A stretch of 64,000 nt of DNA, taken from assembly GCA_021804785.1 (NCBI GenBank), contig JAJZGY010000004.1, positions 1 through 64,000 on the forward strand, in the 5' to 3' direction. A program made the position numbers and the translations under genes. Under the pieces are notes generated by a model. It made no database searches. It saw only the letters and a program-made list of their open reading frames with translations, and was not told the DNA's origin. This document shows positions 16,684 to 27,724 of this stretch, one piece after another. Positions within the stretch are counted from its first letter, which is position 1; every line of letters starts with the position of its first letter. Source of the stretch: Pseudomonadota bacterium (lineage in GTDB: Bacteria > Pseudomonadota > Alphaproteobacteria > Micropepsales > Micropepsaceae).

Positions 16684-18660
16684 ATGTTCGGCAAACTTAC
16701 CCTCGCAGCCATTCCCTATCAGAACCCGATCATCTTGGGGGCTGTCGCCTTCATGGTCATCTGTGTCATCGCCGTCCTGGCGCTGGTCACCTATTTCCGC
16801 TTCTGGTCGACGCTCTGGAACGACTGGCTGACGTCTGTTGATCACAAGCGTATCGGCGTCATGTACATCGTTCTCGCGACGATCATGCTGCTTCGGGGCT
16901 TTGCCGATGCTCTCATGATGCGCTTACAGCAGGCCTTGGCCTCGGCCGGAGGGCCGGGCTATCTGCCTCCTGAGCATTTTGACCAGGTGTTCACCGCCCA
17001 CGGCGTCATCATGATTTTCTTCATGGCCATGCCGTTCATCGTCGGGCTCATGAATGTCGTGGTCCCGATGCAGATCGGCGCCCGCGATGTTGCCTTTCCT
17101 TACATGAATTCTCTCAGCTTTTGGCTCACCGTGGCCGGAGCCATCCTCGTCAATCTGTCCTTGGGCATCGGTGATTTCGCCAAAACGGGTTGGCTCGCCT
17201 ATCCGCCTCTCTCCGAACTGCACATGAGCCCGGGAGTAGGCGTCGACTACTACATATGGTCGCTGCAGATCGCCGGTATTGGCACTTTGCTCGGCGGGGT
17301 CAATATGATCACCACCATCCTCAGGATGCGTGCGCCCGGCATGACTTTGATGCGCATGCCGATCTTCACCTGGACGTCACTGTGCTCGAACATGCTGATT
17401 GTTGCTGCCTTTCCGGCGCTAACGGCGACGCTGGCCATGCTTTCGCTCGACCGCTATCTCGGCATGCACTTCTTCACGGCTGGGTCCGGCGGCAATCCGA
17501 TGATGTACATCAACCTCATCTGGATCTGGGGGCACCCGGAGGTCTACATCCTCGTTCTGCCCTGCTTCGGCGTCTACTCCGAGGTTGTTGCCACGTTCTC
17601 GGGCAAGCCCCTGTTTGGCTACACCTCGATGGTTTACGCGACGGTTTGCATCACCGTCCTGTCCTTCATGGTGTGGCTGCATCACTTCTTCACCATGGGT
17701 TCGGGTGCTGACGTCAATGCCTTCTTCGGCATCATGACCATGATCATCGCGGTTCCCACCGGTGTGAAGATCTTCAACTGGTTGTTCACGATCTACCGCG
17801 GTCGTTTGCGCTTTGAACCACCTGTGCTGTGGACACTCGGCTTCATGGTGACATTCACGATCGGTGGCATGACAGGCGTGCTGATGGCGGTTCCGCCGGC
17901 AGACTTTGTGCTGCATAACAGCCTCTTCCTAATCGCCCATTTCCACAATGCGATTATCGGTGGCGTGGTATTCGGCGTCATGGCTGGAATGAACTATTGG
18001 TTTCCCAAGGCTTTTGGCTTCAAGCTTGATCCGTTTTGGGGAAAAGTCTCCTTCTGGTGCTGGATCATCGGCTTTTACGTCGCATTCATGCCCCTTTATG
18101 CACTTGGTCTGATGGGCATGACACGCCGCCTGGATACTCCGCATAACCCCATCTGGCATACCTATCTGGTCGTTGCGATGATCGGTGCAGTTATCATCTT
18201 CCTCGGGATCCTTGCCGAACTCGTGCAAATTGCCGTCAGCCTGCGCAACCGGGAAGTACTGCGCGATGTCACCGGCGACCCCTGGCAGGGTCGTACGCTC
18301 GAGTGGGCGACCTCTTCTCCGCCCGCTTATTACAACTTTCCCACCACGCCGATCGTGACTGCTCGGGATGCCTTCTGGGACATGAAGCAGCGTGGCGTAG
18401 CGATGCAGCCTTTGGGCACCTACCACCAGATCCATATGCCGCGGAACACGGCGACCGGACTGATTATAGCTGGCTTTGCAACCGTGCTCGGATTTGCGCT
18501 CATCTGGCACATCTGGTGGCTTGCTGGTGCCACCTTTGTGGTCGCCTTCGGTGTTGCGATCGGCAAGTCGTTTGACGAGGACCGTGACTATTATGTGCCG
18601 GTCGAAGAGATCGAGCGCACCGAAAAGAGATATTTCGCACAACTGCCGTCGGAGGGCTGA
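16684..18660 (+). CDS. cyoB: Cytochrome bo3 ubiquinol oxidase subunit I
   Basis: A 658-aa heme-copper oxidase core that reduces O2 and pumps protons. Residue numbers match E. coli CyoB: haem b His106 and His421, haem o3 His419, CuB His284, His333, His334, and the linked Tyr288 in HPEVY. Quinol-site residues Arg71, Asp75, His98 and Gln101 are present, which supports ubiquinol rather than cytochrome c as donor. The upstream in-frame ATG at 16627 lies inside cyoA and is rejected. cyoC starts 4 bp after it. Confidence 0.97.
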   Translation: MFGKLTLAAIPYQNPIILGAVAFMVICVIAVLALVTYFRFWSTLWNDWLTSVDHKRIGVMYIVLATIMLLRGFADALMMRLQQALASAGGPGYLPPEHFDQVFTAHGVIMIFFMAMPFIVGLMNVVVPMQIGARDVAFPYMNSLSFWLTVAGAILVNLSLGIGDFAKTGWLAYPPLSELHMSPGVGVDYYIWSLQIAGIGTLLGGVNMITTILRMRAPGMTLMRMPIFTWTSLCSNMLIVAAFPALTATLAMLSLDRYLGMHFFTAGSGGNPMMYINLIWIWGHPEVYILVLPCFGVYSEVVATFSGKPLFGYTSMVYATVCITVLSFMVWLHHFFTMGSGADVNAFFGIMTMIIAVPTGVKIFNWLFTIYRGRLRFEPPVLWTLGFMVTFTIGGMTGVLMAVPPADFVLHNSLFLIAHFHNAIIGGVVFGVMAGMNYWFPKAFGFKLDPFWGKVSFWCWIIGFYVAFMPLYALGLMGMTRRLDTPHNPIWHTYLVVAMIGAVIIFLGILAELVQIAVSLRNREVLRDVTGDPWQGRTLEWATSSPPAYYNFPTTPIVTARDAFWDMKQRGVAMQPLGTYHQIHMPRNTATGLIIAGFATVLGFALIWHIWWLAGATFVVAFGVAIGKSFDEDRDYYVPVEEIERTEKRYFAQLPSEG

Positions 18661-18664
18661 ACTC

Positions 18665-19300
18665 ATGACCGCGATTGCACCCGCACTTGAGGACACTGCT
18701 TCCGGGATCGATCTCGGTGCCCACGCAGATGGTCATCACGACACTCAATCCAAGGTAACTCTGGGTTTCTGGATTTACCTGATGAGTGACTGCATCATCT
18801 TTGCCTGTCTGTTCGCCACGTTTTCGGTTCTGCGTCACGCTACGGCTGGAGGGCCGGACGGACGTGAGATTTTTGATCTGCCTTATGTGGCGGTGGAGAC
18901 GGGTTGCCTCCTGGTATCAAGCTTCACTTATGGTCTCGCCATGCTGGCGATGAACCGGGACGATCGCAGCTGGACCATGGGTTGGCTCGTGGTCACTATG
19001 CTTCTGGGCATGACGTTCGTTGGCATGGAAATCCACGAGTTTGCCGGCCTGGTAGCAAAGGGATTTGGCCCGGATCGCTCCGGCTTCCTGTCGGCCTTCT
19101 TCACCTTGGTGGGAACGCACGGATTGCATGTCACGGCGGGCATAATCTGGATGATGGTGATGATGGGTCACCTCATGCGGCGTGGCCTGACCGAAGCCAA
19201 CCGTACGCGACTGATGTGCCTCAGCCTGTTCTGGCACTTTCTCGACGTCATCTGGATCGGAGTGTTTACGGTCGTATATCTGATGGGAGTAGCCCACTAA
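18665..19300 (+). CDS. cyoC: Cytochrome bo3 ubiquinol oxidase subunit III
   Basis: A 211-aa protein with five membrane helices (starting near residues 31, 66, 98, 143 and 185). The family Glu is in MEIHEF, and THGLHVTAG and [18 protein letters not shown] are typical of subunit III. It stabilises subunit I. The stop overlaps the cyoD start in TAATG. Confidence 0.94.
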   Translation: MTAIAPALEDTASGIDLGAHADGHHDTQSKVTLGFWIYLMSDCIIFACLFATFSVLRHATAGGPDGREIFDLPYVAVETGCLLVSSFTYGLAMLAMNRDDRSWTMGWLVVTMLLGMTFVGMEIHEFAGLVAKGFGPDRSGFLSAFFTLVGTHGLHVTAGIIWMMVMMGHLMRRGLTEANRTRLMCLSLFWHFLDVIWIGVFTVVYLMGVAH

Positions 19301-19668
19301 TGCATGGTACCCAAGGTAGAGCCGCAACCTCCGGTCATGACCATGACGGCGCCGATCATGGCACTCTGGGCTCGTATGTCACCGGTTTCATTCTGTCGGT
19401 GTTGCTGACGGCGGTTCCCTTTGCGCTCGTTATGACACATGCCCTGCCCGCCGGACAGGCTATTGCTCTTGCCCTTGTTCTTGGGGCGATCCAGATGGTG
19501 GTTCATCTCGTTTTTTTCTTGCACATGAACGCGGCGTCCAGCCGAAGCTGGAACATGGCAGCTCTCGTTTTCACGCTCATCATCCTTGGAATCGTCGTGG
19601 TTGGATCGCTGTGGGTCATGCACAATATGAATGCCAACATGATGCCAGGCATGATGTCGGGCTCATGA
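19300..19668 (+). CDS. cyoD: Cytochrome bo3 ubiquinol oxidase subunit IV
   Basis: A 122-aa protein with three membrane helices (GSYVTGFILSVLLTAVPFAL, a second from about residue 53, and MAALVFTLIILGIVVVGSLW), a His-rich N-terminus and a Met/Asn-rich end. This is the usual CyoD layout, with LVFFLHM in helix II. The start overlaps cyoC by one base and the stop overlaps regB in ATGA. No haem O synthase gene (cyoE) follows; it must lie elsewhere. Confidence 0.92.
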   Translation: MHGTQGRAATSGHDHDGADHGTLGSYVTGFILSVLLTAVPFALVMTHALPAGQAIALALVLGAIQMVVHLVFFLHMNAASSRSWNMAALVFTLIILGIVVVGSLWVMHNMNANMMPGMMSGS

Positions 19669-21047
19669 ACGTGGCGGGACCTGCATGGGCCGCAAGTCCG
19701 GCCCAGCATGTGCTCCGGCGATGGCGCTCCTTAAAAGAGCGGATGCAGCCGGATGCCATTGAGCAGACTGCAAATACAAGAAACCTCAGGCTTCTGGTGT
19801 CACTGCGCTGGCTGGCGGTGGCCGGCCAGATCGTCATCATCGGTGTGGCGCGGCAATGGCTTCATCTGGATCTGCCACTGTTGCAGATGGCCACGGTCAT
19901 ACTGTTTCTCATCGGCCTCAATCTTGTCAGCCTCCATCTTTCCCGCAGCGCCATACCGCTTTACGACGCGGAGCTGTTCCTCGCCTTGTTGCTCGATGTT
20001 GCGGCGCTAACGGTGCAACTTTATCTCAGCGGCGGAGCGACCAACCCTTTTATCGGGCTCTATCTTCTGCAGGTCATTCTCGGCGCTGTGCTGTTGAGGT
20101 CGCGCTGGACCTGGACCTTGTTTGTTCTGACTGGCGTGTGTTTTCTGGGCCTGATGCGCTATTACCGGCATGTCGGACTGGACCATTACGCCAAAAGCAG
20201 CGTGTTCAGCTTCATGGACCTGAGGGTTGAAGGCAGCTTTGTCTCCTTCGTGCTGGCGTCTGTCTTGCTGATTTTTTTCCTTTCGCGCATCAATCGTAAC
20301 CTGCGTGAACGCGATCGCCGCCTGTCGGATCTGCGCCAGCAGCGTGCCGAAGAGGAGCATATCGTGCGTATGGGGCTGCTGGCCTCGGGCGCAGCCCATG
20401 AACTGGGTACTCCGCTCTCCATGCTGTCTGTCATCGTCAACGACTGGCTGCGTGTTCCAGAGCTGGTAAACAACGTGGAACGCGCCGCGGATATTGCCGA
20501 GATGCAGCAGGCACTGGGTCGTTGCAAGCAGATCGTCTCGCGCGTGCTTCTGACAGCTGGAGAAGCCCGTGGTGAGGAGGCTGAACGCACCACGCTGATC
20601 GGTTTTTTTGACCGGATGGTGGCCGATTGGCGCTCCAGCCAGTCTCCGTCCTGGCTGGAATACACCAACGCAGTTACGAGCGATGCCTTGATCGTGTCCG
20701 ACACGGTTCTGGTCCAGGCCCTGTTCAACACCTTTGACAATGCACTCGAAGCATCGCCCGACTGGGTCGCCATCACGGTCGCTTGTGACGAGGAATGGGT
20801 TGTTATTGAGGTGCGTGACCATGGTCCGGGGTTTGCTCCCCATATTCTGGCAAATTTTGGCAAGCCTTATCAGTCGACAAAGGGAGTCGACGGCTGCGGC
20901 CTCGGGCTTTTTCTGCTCGTCAATGTCATACGCAAGCTGGGCGGCACTGTGACGCCTTCCAACGATGCTGCCGGTGGTGCAGTCGTTATCATGCGACTGC
21001 CTCTCAAGGCACTCTCGCTAGAGGATGGCAGGTATGACCTCCGATAA
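19665..21047 (+). CDS. regB: RegB/PrrB/ActS-type redox sensor histidine kinase
   Basis: A 460-aa sensor kinase with six predicted membrane helices (about 45-215). It carries the RegB ubiquinone-site motif GGATNPF (123-129). The H-box is HELGTP with His245. Cys287 in GRCKQIV aligns with the redox-active Cys265 of Rhodobacter RegB (RCRDIL). A HATPase domain follows (N-box NTFDNALEAS, DHGPGF, GCGLGLFL). By family it reports quinone redox state by phosphorylating RegA. The ATG at 19665 overlaps the cyoD stop, so kinase and oxidase share a transcript. Confidence 0.93.
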   Translation: MNVAGPAWAASPAQHVLRRWRSLKERMQPDAIEQTANTRNLRLLVSLRWLAVAGQIVIIGVARQWLHLDLPLLQMATVILFLIGLNLVSLHLSRSAIPLYDAELFLALLLDVAALTVQLYLSGGATNPFIGLYLLQVILGAVLLRSRWTWTLFVLTGVCFLGLMRYYRHVGLDHYAKSSVFSFMDLRVEGSFVSFVLASVLLIFFLSRINRNLRERDRRLSDLRQQRAEEEHIVRMGLLASGAAHELGTPLSMLSVIVNDWLRVPELVNNVERAADIAEMQQALGRCKQIVSRVLLTAGEARGEEAERTTLIGFFDRMVADWRSSQSPSWLEYTNAVTSDALIVSDTVLVQALFNTFDNALEASPDWVAITVACDEEWVVIEVRDHGPGFAPHILANFGKPYQSTKGVDGCGLGLFLLVNVIRKLGGTVTPSNDAAGGAVVIMRLPLKALSLEDGRYDLR

Positions 21048-21570
21048 GGCGCTGCTGGTCATTGTCGAAGACGACATTGACTTCGCCCAGGCTCTGCGGC
21101 GGGCCTTTGTGCGGAGAAATTATGACGTGGAGGTGTGTCCCGAGCCTGGTGTTCTGCATGAACTTCTGGAGCGGCGGACACCGGATAACGCGGTGGTGGA
21201 TCTCAAGCTCTCGGGCCATTCAGGGCTCGAGTGTGTGCGCTGGCTCCGCGCCAACAGCACCGATACCAAGATTGTGGTGCTGACCGGCTATGCGAGCATC
21301 GCGACCGCCATAGAGGCTATCAAGCTTGGCGCTAGCTATTATCTCGCCAAGCCCTCCAATGCCGATGACATCGAAGCGGCATTTCAGCGCGAAGAGGGTG
21401 ATCCCCATGTGGATCTGAGCGCCCGGCCAAGTTCGATCAAGACGGTGGAATGGGAGCACATCCACCGTACATTGGCCGAGACCGGCTTCAACATTTCGGA
21501 GACGGCGCGCCGTCTCGGCATGCACCGGCGCACCCTGGCCCGCAAACTGATGAAGCAACAGGTCAAATAG
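21034..21570 (+). CDS. regA: RegA/PrrA/ActR-type response regulator
   Basis: A 178-aa regulator. The receiver domain has the acidic pair VEDD and phospho-acceptor Asp56 (VVDLKLSGHSGL), with Thr in VLTGYAS and Lys in AKPSNADD. A linker follows, then a Fis-type helix-turn-helix ISETARRLGMHRRTLARKL, the signature of the RegA group. I prefer the ATG at 21034 because AGAGG lies nine bases before it; ATG 21025 is too close to that site. It overlaps the end of regB. Confidence 0.93.
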   Translation: MTSDKALLVIVEDDIDFAQALRRAFVRRNYDVEVCPEPGVLHELLERRTPDNAVVDLKLSGHSGLECVRWLRANSTDTKIVVLTGYASIATAIEAIKLGASYYLAKPSNADDIEAAFQREEGDPHVDLSARPSSIKTVEWEHIHRTLAETGFNISETARRLGMHRRTLARKLMKQQVK

Positions 21571-21872
21571 GCCGGACCGCCAGTGGTACCGAGGCTGTGT
21601 ACAACTTATAGTAGAAAAGCGGACGCATCAGGGTGGCGCGGTGGCACTCCGGCGCCAGGGCCAGCCACCTGCAGTCGAAGCATTAACTTCACCGCTCTAA
21701 GGATGGTTATGGAATTATCCGTCAAGATCGGGCACATGCTAGGGGCATAAAGGAACCTTGGACAGGCTCAGGCGCTTTGCTTGGGGCGGTGGCCAGGATT
21801 GATCTGCCTCAGCGTTCCCAGAGCAGGATCAATGCGAATCTATAATCCTTGGGGACGGGACGAGAGGGTGAG
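21571..21872. other. Intergenic region after regA
   Basis: These 302 bp hold no ORF I can support and no clear terminator. GAGAGGG just before 21873 serves the next gene. Confidence 0.4.
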
Positions 21873-22169
21873 ATGAGTGACATGTCCGACGTGCAGCGTG
21901 ACGCCGAGGCGCGTGTCCGCAAGATCGCCGATGAGATCAAGACGCTGCGGGATGATCTTGCCCGCATGGGCTCGATTGTCGAGGAACTGGTGCGGCGGCG
22001 CGCCAATGACGCTGTCGATGAGGTGACCCGCAGGGCCGAAAAGGCGCTCGAGGACGCCGGTCGGCTTTCTGGTGAAGCGGCCAAGGTGATTGAGGCCAAT
22101 CCGCTGACCACGGTCGGGAGCGCGTTCGGTCTGGGCATTCTGATCGGCCTTCTGTTCGGCCGCCGCTGA
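21873..22169 (+). CDS. DUF883/ElaB-YqjD-like membrane-anchored protein
   Basis: A 98-aa protein: a long charged helix (about residues 5-70, RKIADEIKTLRDDLARMG and repeats of that kind) and one C-terminal membrane segment ending in FGLGILIGLLFGRR. This is the ElaB/YqjD/DUF883 layout, whose members tether to the inner membrane, some binding ribosomes. Two bases separate it from the next gene, with which it is commonly paired. Confidence 0.75.
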   Translation: MSDMSDVQRDAEARVRKIADEIKTLRDDLARMGSIVEELVRRRANDAVDEVTRRAEKALEDAGRLSGEAAKVIEANPLTTVGSAFGLGILIGLLFGRR

Positions 22170-22171
22170 TC

Positions 22172-22615
22172 ATGGCGCGGCGCGGAGGGGGGAGCCGGTC
22201 GGGGTTCGGCTTTGTGGTTACACTGGCCGCGGTCGCGGCCGCATGTGCGGCCATGATGGTAGCCACCGCGTTCGGTTGCCTGGCCCTGTTCTTCTACATA
22301 CGGACGGTGATGGGCGCCGGGCTTGCCGCATTGGCTGTCGCCGGATTTGCGGTTTTCCTGACCCTTCTGATGGCGGTGCTCGTTTATGCCCTGCCCAAGC
22401 CCAGTCTGCTCGGCACCATGTTTCCGGCTGAGGCCGACCTAGTCGGCCGGCTGGGAGAAGCCTTCCAGATGGGGCGCAATCTCGGGGAGGAGGGCCAGAG
22501 CCTGCTGCGCTCCAAGCTGAGCAATGTCATGCTCGCGGCCATCGGTGCCGGTATTCTGCTTGGCTACAGTCCGAGGCTGCGCCGGGCCATCTTTTCCTTT
22601 CTGAAGCGCAACTGA
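22172..22615 (+). CDS. Small membrane protein, YqjE/holin-X-like
   Basis: A 147-aa protein with two adjacent membrane helices (about 13-42 and 48-73) and a third weak one near residue 120-135, between which lies a soluble stretch (VGRLGEAFQMGRNLGEEGQS). It resembles the phage-holin-superfamily-3/YqjE proteins that accompany DUF883 proteins. There is no phage context, so I do not read it as a holin. The function is unknown. Confidence 0.6.
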   Translation: MARRGGGSRSGFGFVVTLAAVAAACAAMMVATAFGCLALFFYIRTVMGAGLAALAVAGFAVFLTLLMAVLVYALPKPSLLGTMFPAEADLVGRLGEAFQMGRNLGEEGQSLLRSKLSNVMLAAIGAGILLGYSPRLRRAIFSFLKRN

Positions 22616-22681
22616 GCGCTCCCTCTTGCACCTTGAGCGCCGAGTCCGATACTGGCTTGGTCGGACCGGCCCCGGAGAGGC

Positions 22682-23722
22682 ATGAAGATCGACGATCAGA
22701 GTCTTGCCAGCTGGCTCGTCAGCATCGCCGTGGTTTTGGCGTTGCTCTATTACGGGCGTGCGCTGCTCGTACCGCTCGCCTTTGCACTGATGTTGTGGGC
22801 GGTGTTGAATGCCCTCACCAGGGAGCTGCAGCGCATCGGTCTGCCCGCAGTTCTGGCTTGGCCGCTCGCCTTCGCCCTGATCGGGGCGGCGCTTTACTTC
22901 GTTGCTGTTGTGATCGGCAACGAAGCCGCAGCGATCTCGACCGAAGTCCCGGTCTACAGCGCCAAACTGCAGGCGTTCTGGCACAGAGTTCCGTTCCGCT
23001 CCTACGTGCCGGTTCTCGATCTACCCACGCTGATCCGACAGTACAACCTTCCCGGCGTTCTCGGGCAGATGGCCGCCTCGATCGGCGGCACCTTATTTGA
23101 GATCATTCTGATCGCGATCTATGTCGGCTTTCTACTCGCTGAGCAGCCCCATCTGTCCGGAAAGCTCGCGCGGCTGCAGGCTAACGCCCAAACCCGCGGC
23201 GAAACCGCGAATGTCGTTCGCGCGGTAGGTTTCCAGATCCAGTCCTACATTGGGGTCTGTACCTTTCTGTCAGTGGTGATGGGAAGTGTCACCTATCTGG
23301 TTCTGAAGCTACTGCACATCGACTTTGCCGGATTTTGGGCCTTGGTGATGTTCCTAATCACCTACATTCCGACCGTGGGAGCCATCGTCGTTGTTCTGCC
23401 GGCACTGGCAGCGCTGGCCCAACTTGGTGATCCTGCCGTTGCCATTGCCGTGGCGCTGGCGCTGAGTGCGGTACATTTCCTCCTGACCAATGTGCTTTCA
23501 ACCATCCTGCTCGGTCGTTCGCTCAATCTAAGCCCATTCGCGATCATCATTTCCCTCACCTTCTGGGGACTGATCTGGGGCATTGCAGGCTTGTTTCTCG
23601 CGGTACCCATGACCGGCGCGCTGGCCATCGCCTGCCGGCATCTGGATGGCATGGAGTGGATTTCTGAATTGCTCGCAGGGCCTCCCCCGCGCAAATGGCG
23701 GATCGCAAAGCTGCGTCTGTGA
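22682..23722 (+). CDS. AI-2E-family (PerM/YdiK-like) membrane transporter
   Basis: A 346-aa protein with about eight membrane helices in the family pattern: two pairs at the N-terminus (from residues 10 and 57), a periplasmic stretch, then [19 protein letters not shown] and [12 protein letters not shown], and a last pair with [18 protein letters not shown]. Family members export varied small molecules or ions; the name does not prove autoinducer-2 export. It is 66 bp after the previous gene. Confidence 0.85.
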   Translation: MKIDDQSLASWLVSIAVVLALLYYGRALLVPLAFALMLWAVLNALTRELQRIGLPAVLAWPLAFALIGAALYFVAVVIGNEAAAISTEVPVYSAKLQAFWHRVPFRSYVPVLDLPTLIRQYNLPGVLGQMAASIGGTLFEIILIAIYVGFLLAEQPHLSGKLARLQANAQTRGETANVVRAVGFQIQSYIGVCTFLSVVMGSVTYLVLKLLHIDFAGFWALVMFLITYIPTVGAIVVVLPALAALAQLGDPAVAIAVALALSAVHFLLTNVLSTILLGRSLNLSPFAIIISLTFWGLIWGIAGLFLAVPMTGALAIACRHLDGMEWISELLAGPPPRKWRIAKLRL

Positions 23723-23826
23723 ATTTATGCGGTGCATGTCCTGTAGAAATGCCTGATGGCATCGGCCATTGTCAGCATGGTGCTGTTGATATAATTCTCC
23801 GCCCGGTTTGCGAGTGTACAATCAGC

Positions 23827-24735
23827 ATGTCCCGTCCCTCACTCAGTCATCTGGAACGCTTGGAAGCGGAGAGTATCCATATCATGCGCGAGGTTGTCGC
23901 CGAATGCGACAAGCCGGTGATGCTGTATTCGATTGGCAAAGATTCCGCGGTGATGCTTCACCTGGCGCGCAAAGCATTTTCTCCCGCAACGTTGCCGTTT
24001 CCACTGCTGCACGTCGACACCACCTGGAAATTCAGGGCGATGTATGAAATGCGCAACGACGTGGCCAAGCAGGCTGGGATAGATCTCATTGTTCATGTCA
24101 ATGAGGAGGGATTGAAGGCGGGCGTCAATCCCTTTACCCATGGCTCGGCGGTGCATACCGATGTCATGAAAACCCAGGGGCTCAAACAGGCCCTCGACAA
24201 ACACGGGTTTGACGCTGCCTTTGGTGGTGCCCGTCGCGATGAGGAAGCCAGCCGCGCCAAGGAGCGCATTTTTTCCTTCCGCGCTGCGGGGCACCGCTGG
24301 GATCCCAAGAACCAGCGTCCGGAACTGTGGAATCTCTACAATGCTAGGAAGACCAGGGGCGAGACCATCCGGGTTTTCCCGCTCTCCAACTGGACCGAGC
24401 TTGATATCTGGCAATACATCCTCATCGAAAACATCGCGATCGTGCCGCTTTACTTCGCGGCGCCGCGTCCAGTGGTAGAGCGCGATGGCGCGCTCATCAT
24501 GGTCGATGACGACCGCATGCCTCTTGCCCCCGGTGAAATGCCCCAACTGCGCAGGGTTCGCTTCCGGACGCTCGGCTGTTATCCACTCACCGGTGCAGTT
24601 GAAAGCAGTGCGACCAGCGTCGCGCAGATCGTAGGTGAGATGCTGCGGACCACTACCTCGGAGCGACAGGGACGGGTCATCGATCGCGACCAGTCCGCCT
24701 CGATGGAGAAGAAGAAGCAGGAAGGGTATTTCTGA
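23827..24735 (+). CDS. cysD: Sulfate adenylyltransferase subunit 2
   Basis: A 302-aa PP-loop enzyme. The ATP-pyrophosphate loop is [13 protein letters not shown] (about residues 38-50), and [17 protein letters not shown] and [13 protein letters not shown] are CysD signatures. With the CysN GTPase it converts sulfate and ATP into adenosine 5'-phosphosulfate. ATG 23827 fits the family's usual start ([13 protein letters not shown]). The stop overlaps the next start in TGATG. Confidence 0.96.
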   Translation: MSRPSLSHLERLEAESIHIMREVVAECDKPVMLYSIGKDSAVMLHLARKAFSPATLPFPLLHVDTTWKFRAMYEMRNDVAKQAGIDLIVHVNEEGLKAGVNPFTHGSAVHTDVMKTQGLKQALDKHGFDAAFGGARRDEEASRAKERIFSFRAAGHRWDPKNQRPELWNLYNARKTRGETIRVFPLSNWTELDIWQYILIENIAIVPLYFAAPRPVVERDGALIMVDDDRMPLAPGEMPQLRRVRFRTLGCYPLTGAVESSATSVAQIVGEMLRTTTSERQGRVIDRDQSASMEKKKQEGYF

Positions 24736-26648
24736 TGCGTGGGGCTACCTCTACTGCCATGAACGATGCCGACATCGAAGCCTATCTCGAGCGCCAGCGT
24801 CACAAATCGCTACTGCGCTTTATCACCTGTGGCTCAGTTGATGACGGCAAATCCACGCTGATTGGCCGCCTTCTTTATGATTCCAAGCTGATTTTTGATG
24901 ATCAGCTGGCGGCGCTGGAGCGCGACTCCAAGAAGGTGGGGACGCAAGGTGGCGATCTTGATTTTGCGCTTCTGGTCGACGGGCTCGCAGCCGAGCGTGA
25001 GCAGGGCATTACCATTGACGTCGCCTATCGCTTCTTTGCCACCGAGACGCGCAAGTTCATTGTCGCCGATACGCCTGGTCACGAGCAATATACGCGCAAT
25101 ATGGTCACCGGGGCCTCGACCGCGGACCTTGCCGTCATCCTAATCGATGCCCGCAAGGGGGTACTCACCCAGACCCGTCGCCATTCTTTTCTCGTGCGCC
25201 TGATGGGCATTCGTCATGCCGTCCTGGCCGTCAACAAGATGGATCTGGTCGGTTTTTCCAAGGATCGCTTCGAGGAGATCGTGGACGATTATCGTGCTTT
25301 TGCTGACAGCATCGGCCTTGGTGATGTCCTAGCGATACCGATATCCGGGCTCAAGGGCGACAATGTCAGCGCGGTATCCGCGCAAATGCCCTGGTATAGC
25401 GGGCCCAGCCTGATCGCACATCTGGAGACGGTCCCGATCGACGAGACCCGCCTGCTGCAGAAACCCTTCCGCCTGCCGGTGCAATGGGTAAACCGGCCCA
25501 ATCTCGATTTTCGTGGCTTCGCAGGCCAAATCGCCAGCGGAACGGTCAGGACAGGTGAGGCCGTTCGCGTGCTTCCCTCCGGCAAGACGAGCACGATTGC
25601 GCGCATTGTCACGGCTGATGGCGATCTTGCCCAGGCCATTGCCGGCCAGTCGGTTACACTCACCTTCGTCGATGAAATAGACTGCTCGCGCGGCGATGTG
25701 ATCGCGGCGGGGGCAAATCCGGCCGAAGTTGCCGACCAGTTCGAGAGCACGATTGTGTGGATGGCCGAGGACAAGATGATCCCAGGCCGTCCCTACTGGC
25801 TCAAGCTTGGCACCCGCACGGTGGCGGCGACGATCACGGACATCAAATACCGGATCAACATCAACAGCCTCGAGCGTCTGGCCTCGCGCGAACTTGACCT
25901 CAACGAGATCGCCGTCTGCAACATCGCGCTCGATGCCCCCATCGCCTTTGATCCCTACGAAGAAATCCCCGCGCTTGGCGGCTTCATCCTCATCGACCGT
26001 ATCCGCAATACCACCATCGGTGCCGGCATGCTTCATTTTGCCTTGCGCCGAGCCCACAACATTCACTGGCAGTCGCTGGATGTCACCCGCGAGAGTCGTG
26101 CCGAGGCCAAGGGACAAAAGCCGGCGGTGCTATGGTTTACCGGCCTGTCGGGGGCAGGAAAGTCGACCATAGCCAATCTCGTGGAAAAGCGGCTCCTGGC
26201 TGAAGGCAAGCACACTTACCTGCTGGACGGCGACAATGTCCGTCATGGGCTTAATCGCGATCTTGGTTTCACGGAAGGGGATCGTGTGGAAAACATCAGG
26301 CGTGTAGGTGAAGTCGCCAAGCTGATGGCCGACGCTGGCCTGATTGTCCTTGTTTCCTTCATCTCGCCGTTCCGCTCCGAACGCGACATGGCACGGGCGC
26401 TGATGGTGGAAGGAGAATTCTTCGAAATCCACGTTGCCACCCCTCTGGCCGTTGCCGAGGCCCGCGATGTCAAAGGTCTTTACGCCAAGGCGCGTGCCGG
26501 AAAGTTGAAGAATTTCACCGGTATCGACAGCCCCTATGAAGCGCCACTTGCCCCCGAAATCATCATCGACACGACCGTGCTTCGGCCCGAAGAGGCGGCG
26601 GATCGGATCGTCGAGGCGCTGAAGATGGCAGGCCGGCTCAACGCCTAG
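24735..26648 (+). CDS. cysNC: Fused sulfate adenylyltransferase subunit 1 / APS kinase
   Basis: A 637-aa fusion. Residues about 25-435 form an EF-Tu-like GTPase (P-loop GSVDDGKST at 33-41, [12 protein letters not shown]) with two beta-barrel domains. Residues about 455-637 form an APS kinase (P-loop GLSGAGKST near 470, [19 protein letters not shown]). Together with CysD it makes PAPS from sulfate in two steps. Such fusions are common in alphaproteobacteria, where PAPS serves sulfation or assimilation. ATG 24735 overlaps the cysD stop; an in-frame Met at residue 9 is an alternative start. Confidence 0.96.
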   Translation: MRGATSTAMNDADIEAYLERQRHKSLLRFITCGSVDDGKSTLIGRLLYDSKLIFDDQLAALERDSKKVGTQGGDLDFALLVDGLAAEREQGITIDVAYRFFATETRKFIVADTPGHEQYTRNMVTGASTADLAVILIDARKGVLTQTRRHSFLVRLMGIRHAVLAVNKMDLVGFSKDRFEEIVDDYRAFADSIGLGDVLAIPISGLKGDNVSAVSAQMPWYSGPSLIAHLETVPIDETRLLQKPFRLPVQWVNRPNLDFRGFAGQIASGTVRTGEAVRVLPSGKTSTIARIVTADGDLAQAIAGQSVTLTFVDEIDCSRGDVIAAGANPAEVADQFESTIVWMAEDKMIPGRPYWLKLGTRTVAATITDIKYRININSLERLASRELDLNEIAVCNIALDAPIAFDPYEEIPALGGFILIDRIRNTTIGAGMLHFALRRAHNIHWQSLDVTRESRAEAKGQKPAVLWFTGLSGAGKSTIANLVEKRLLAEGKHTYLLDGDNVRHGLNRDLGFTEGDRVENIRRVGEVAKLMADAGLIVLVSFISPFRSERDMARALMVEGEFFEIHVATPLAVAEARDVKGLYAKARAGKLKNFTGIDSPYEAPLAPEIIIDTTVLRPEEAADRIVEALKMAGRLNA

Positions 26649-26651
26649 CGC

Positions 26652-27479
26652 CTAGGCTGTCTTCTGTTTCATGGCATAGATGTTCTCCGCACCAGGAAAG
26701 CGGCGGGCGCGGACATCCTCAGCATAGGCTTTGACCGCGTGCTCGATCTGCGGACCGAGCGTGGCGTACTGGCGAACAAATTTCGGCGGGTTTGGATTAA
26801 GGCCGAGCATGTCTTCCATGACCAGGATCTGCCCGTCGCATTGCGCCGAGGCACCGATACCGATGGTGGGAATCGCGATTTCGGTGGTGATTTTGGCTGC
26901 CAATGGCTCGGCCATGCCTTCGAGTACCACCGCGAATGCGCCGGCCGTGTCGATGGCGCGGGCGTCGGCCTCGATTGCCGGCCATTCCGCTTCGGTTCGA
27001 CCCTGGGTCTTGAAGCCGCCGAGGACGTTGAACATCTGGGGCGTAAGGCCGATGTGACCCATCACGGGAATGCCGCGTTCGCTGAGATAATGTACGGTTT
27101 CCGCGATGCGGGTGCCACCCTCCATCTTGACCGCTTGACAGCCGGTCTCCTTCATCACCGTCACCGCATTGCGAAAAGCGATCTGGGGTGATTCCTCATA
27201 GCTGCCGAACGGCATGTCGACGACGACAAGGGCGTGCTGTGAGCCGCGCATGACGGCCTTGGCGGCAGTAATCATCATGTCGAGCGTAACAGGAATGGTA
27301 CTTTCCAGCCCGTGCATGACATTGCCGAGACTGTCACCGACGAGCATCAGATCGACATGGGCGTCGAGCAGTCGCGCGGTATGGGCGTGATAGCAGGTCA
27401 GACAGACGACCGGGGCCTTGCTCTTGCGGGCGCGAATCTCGGGTACGGTTACGCGCTTGGTCGTGACGACGGCGGACAT
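26652..27479 (-). CDS. panB: 3-methyl-2-oxobutanoate hydroxymethyltransferase
   Basis: A 275-aa enzyme of pantothenate (coenzyme A) synthesis that adds a hydroxymethyl group to 2-oxoisovalerate. Family motifs are [26 protein letters not shown] (metal-site Asp), [16 protein letters not shown] and GHIGLTPQ, and [14 protein letters not shown]. It ends 3 bp from the convergent cysNC gene. panC is not adjacent. Confidence 0.95.
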   Translation of the reverse strand: MSAVVTTKRVTVPEIRARKSKAPVVCLTCYHAHTARLLDAHVDLMLVGDSLGNVMHGLESTIPVTLDMMITAAKAVMRGSQHALVVVDMPFGSYEESPQIAFRNAVTVMKETGCQAVKMEGGTRIAETVHYLSERGIPVMGHIGLTPQMFNVLGGFKTQGRTEAEWPAIEADARAIDTAGAFAVVLEGMAEPLAAKITTEIAIPTIGIGASAQCDGQILVMEDMLGLNPNPPKFVRQYATLGPQIEHAVKAYAEDVRARRFPGAENIYAMKQKTA

Positions 27480-27660
27480 TTGGCCTCTCCGGCATTATCG
27501 CGTGGGCAGCTTACTCCTTTCTGCTGTGAGTGCGAAACCTCTCGCCGCGGCTGGGACCGCTGCCAACCCATGGCACAGGGACGCATCACGGCTGTATGGC
27601 GCGCAGGGGATGTGTTCTGGAGGGATTACGGCGTTGGATGGCTAGCCAAGCCCGCCAAAG

Positions 27661-27688
27661 CAAAACGGCCGGAGCAATGCTCCGGCCG
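27661..27688 (-). terminator. Intrinsic terminator of rpsF-rpsR-rplI
   Basis: CGGCCGGAGC (27666 on) and GCTCCGGCCG form a perfect 10-bp stem around a 3-nt loop. On the minus strand it is followed by TTTTG. It lies about 35 bp after the rplI stop, the right place to end the ribosomal operon. Confidence 0.8.
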
Positions 27689-27724
27689 CGGCTGAGATGT
27701 TCAGGACGGTATCGATGAAGGGGC

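Noticed and set aside
22172-22615. Phage holin and a prophage here
   Set aside because: Holin-X-like similarity is common in YqjE-type proteins; no phage genes are nearby and it pairs with a DUF883 gene.
23723-23826. SAM riboswitch before cysD
   Set aside because: The 104-bp leader shows no recognisable SAM-II/SAM aptamer core or pseudoknot.
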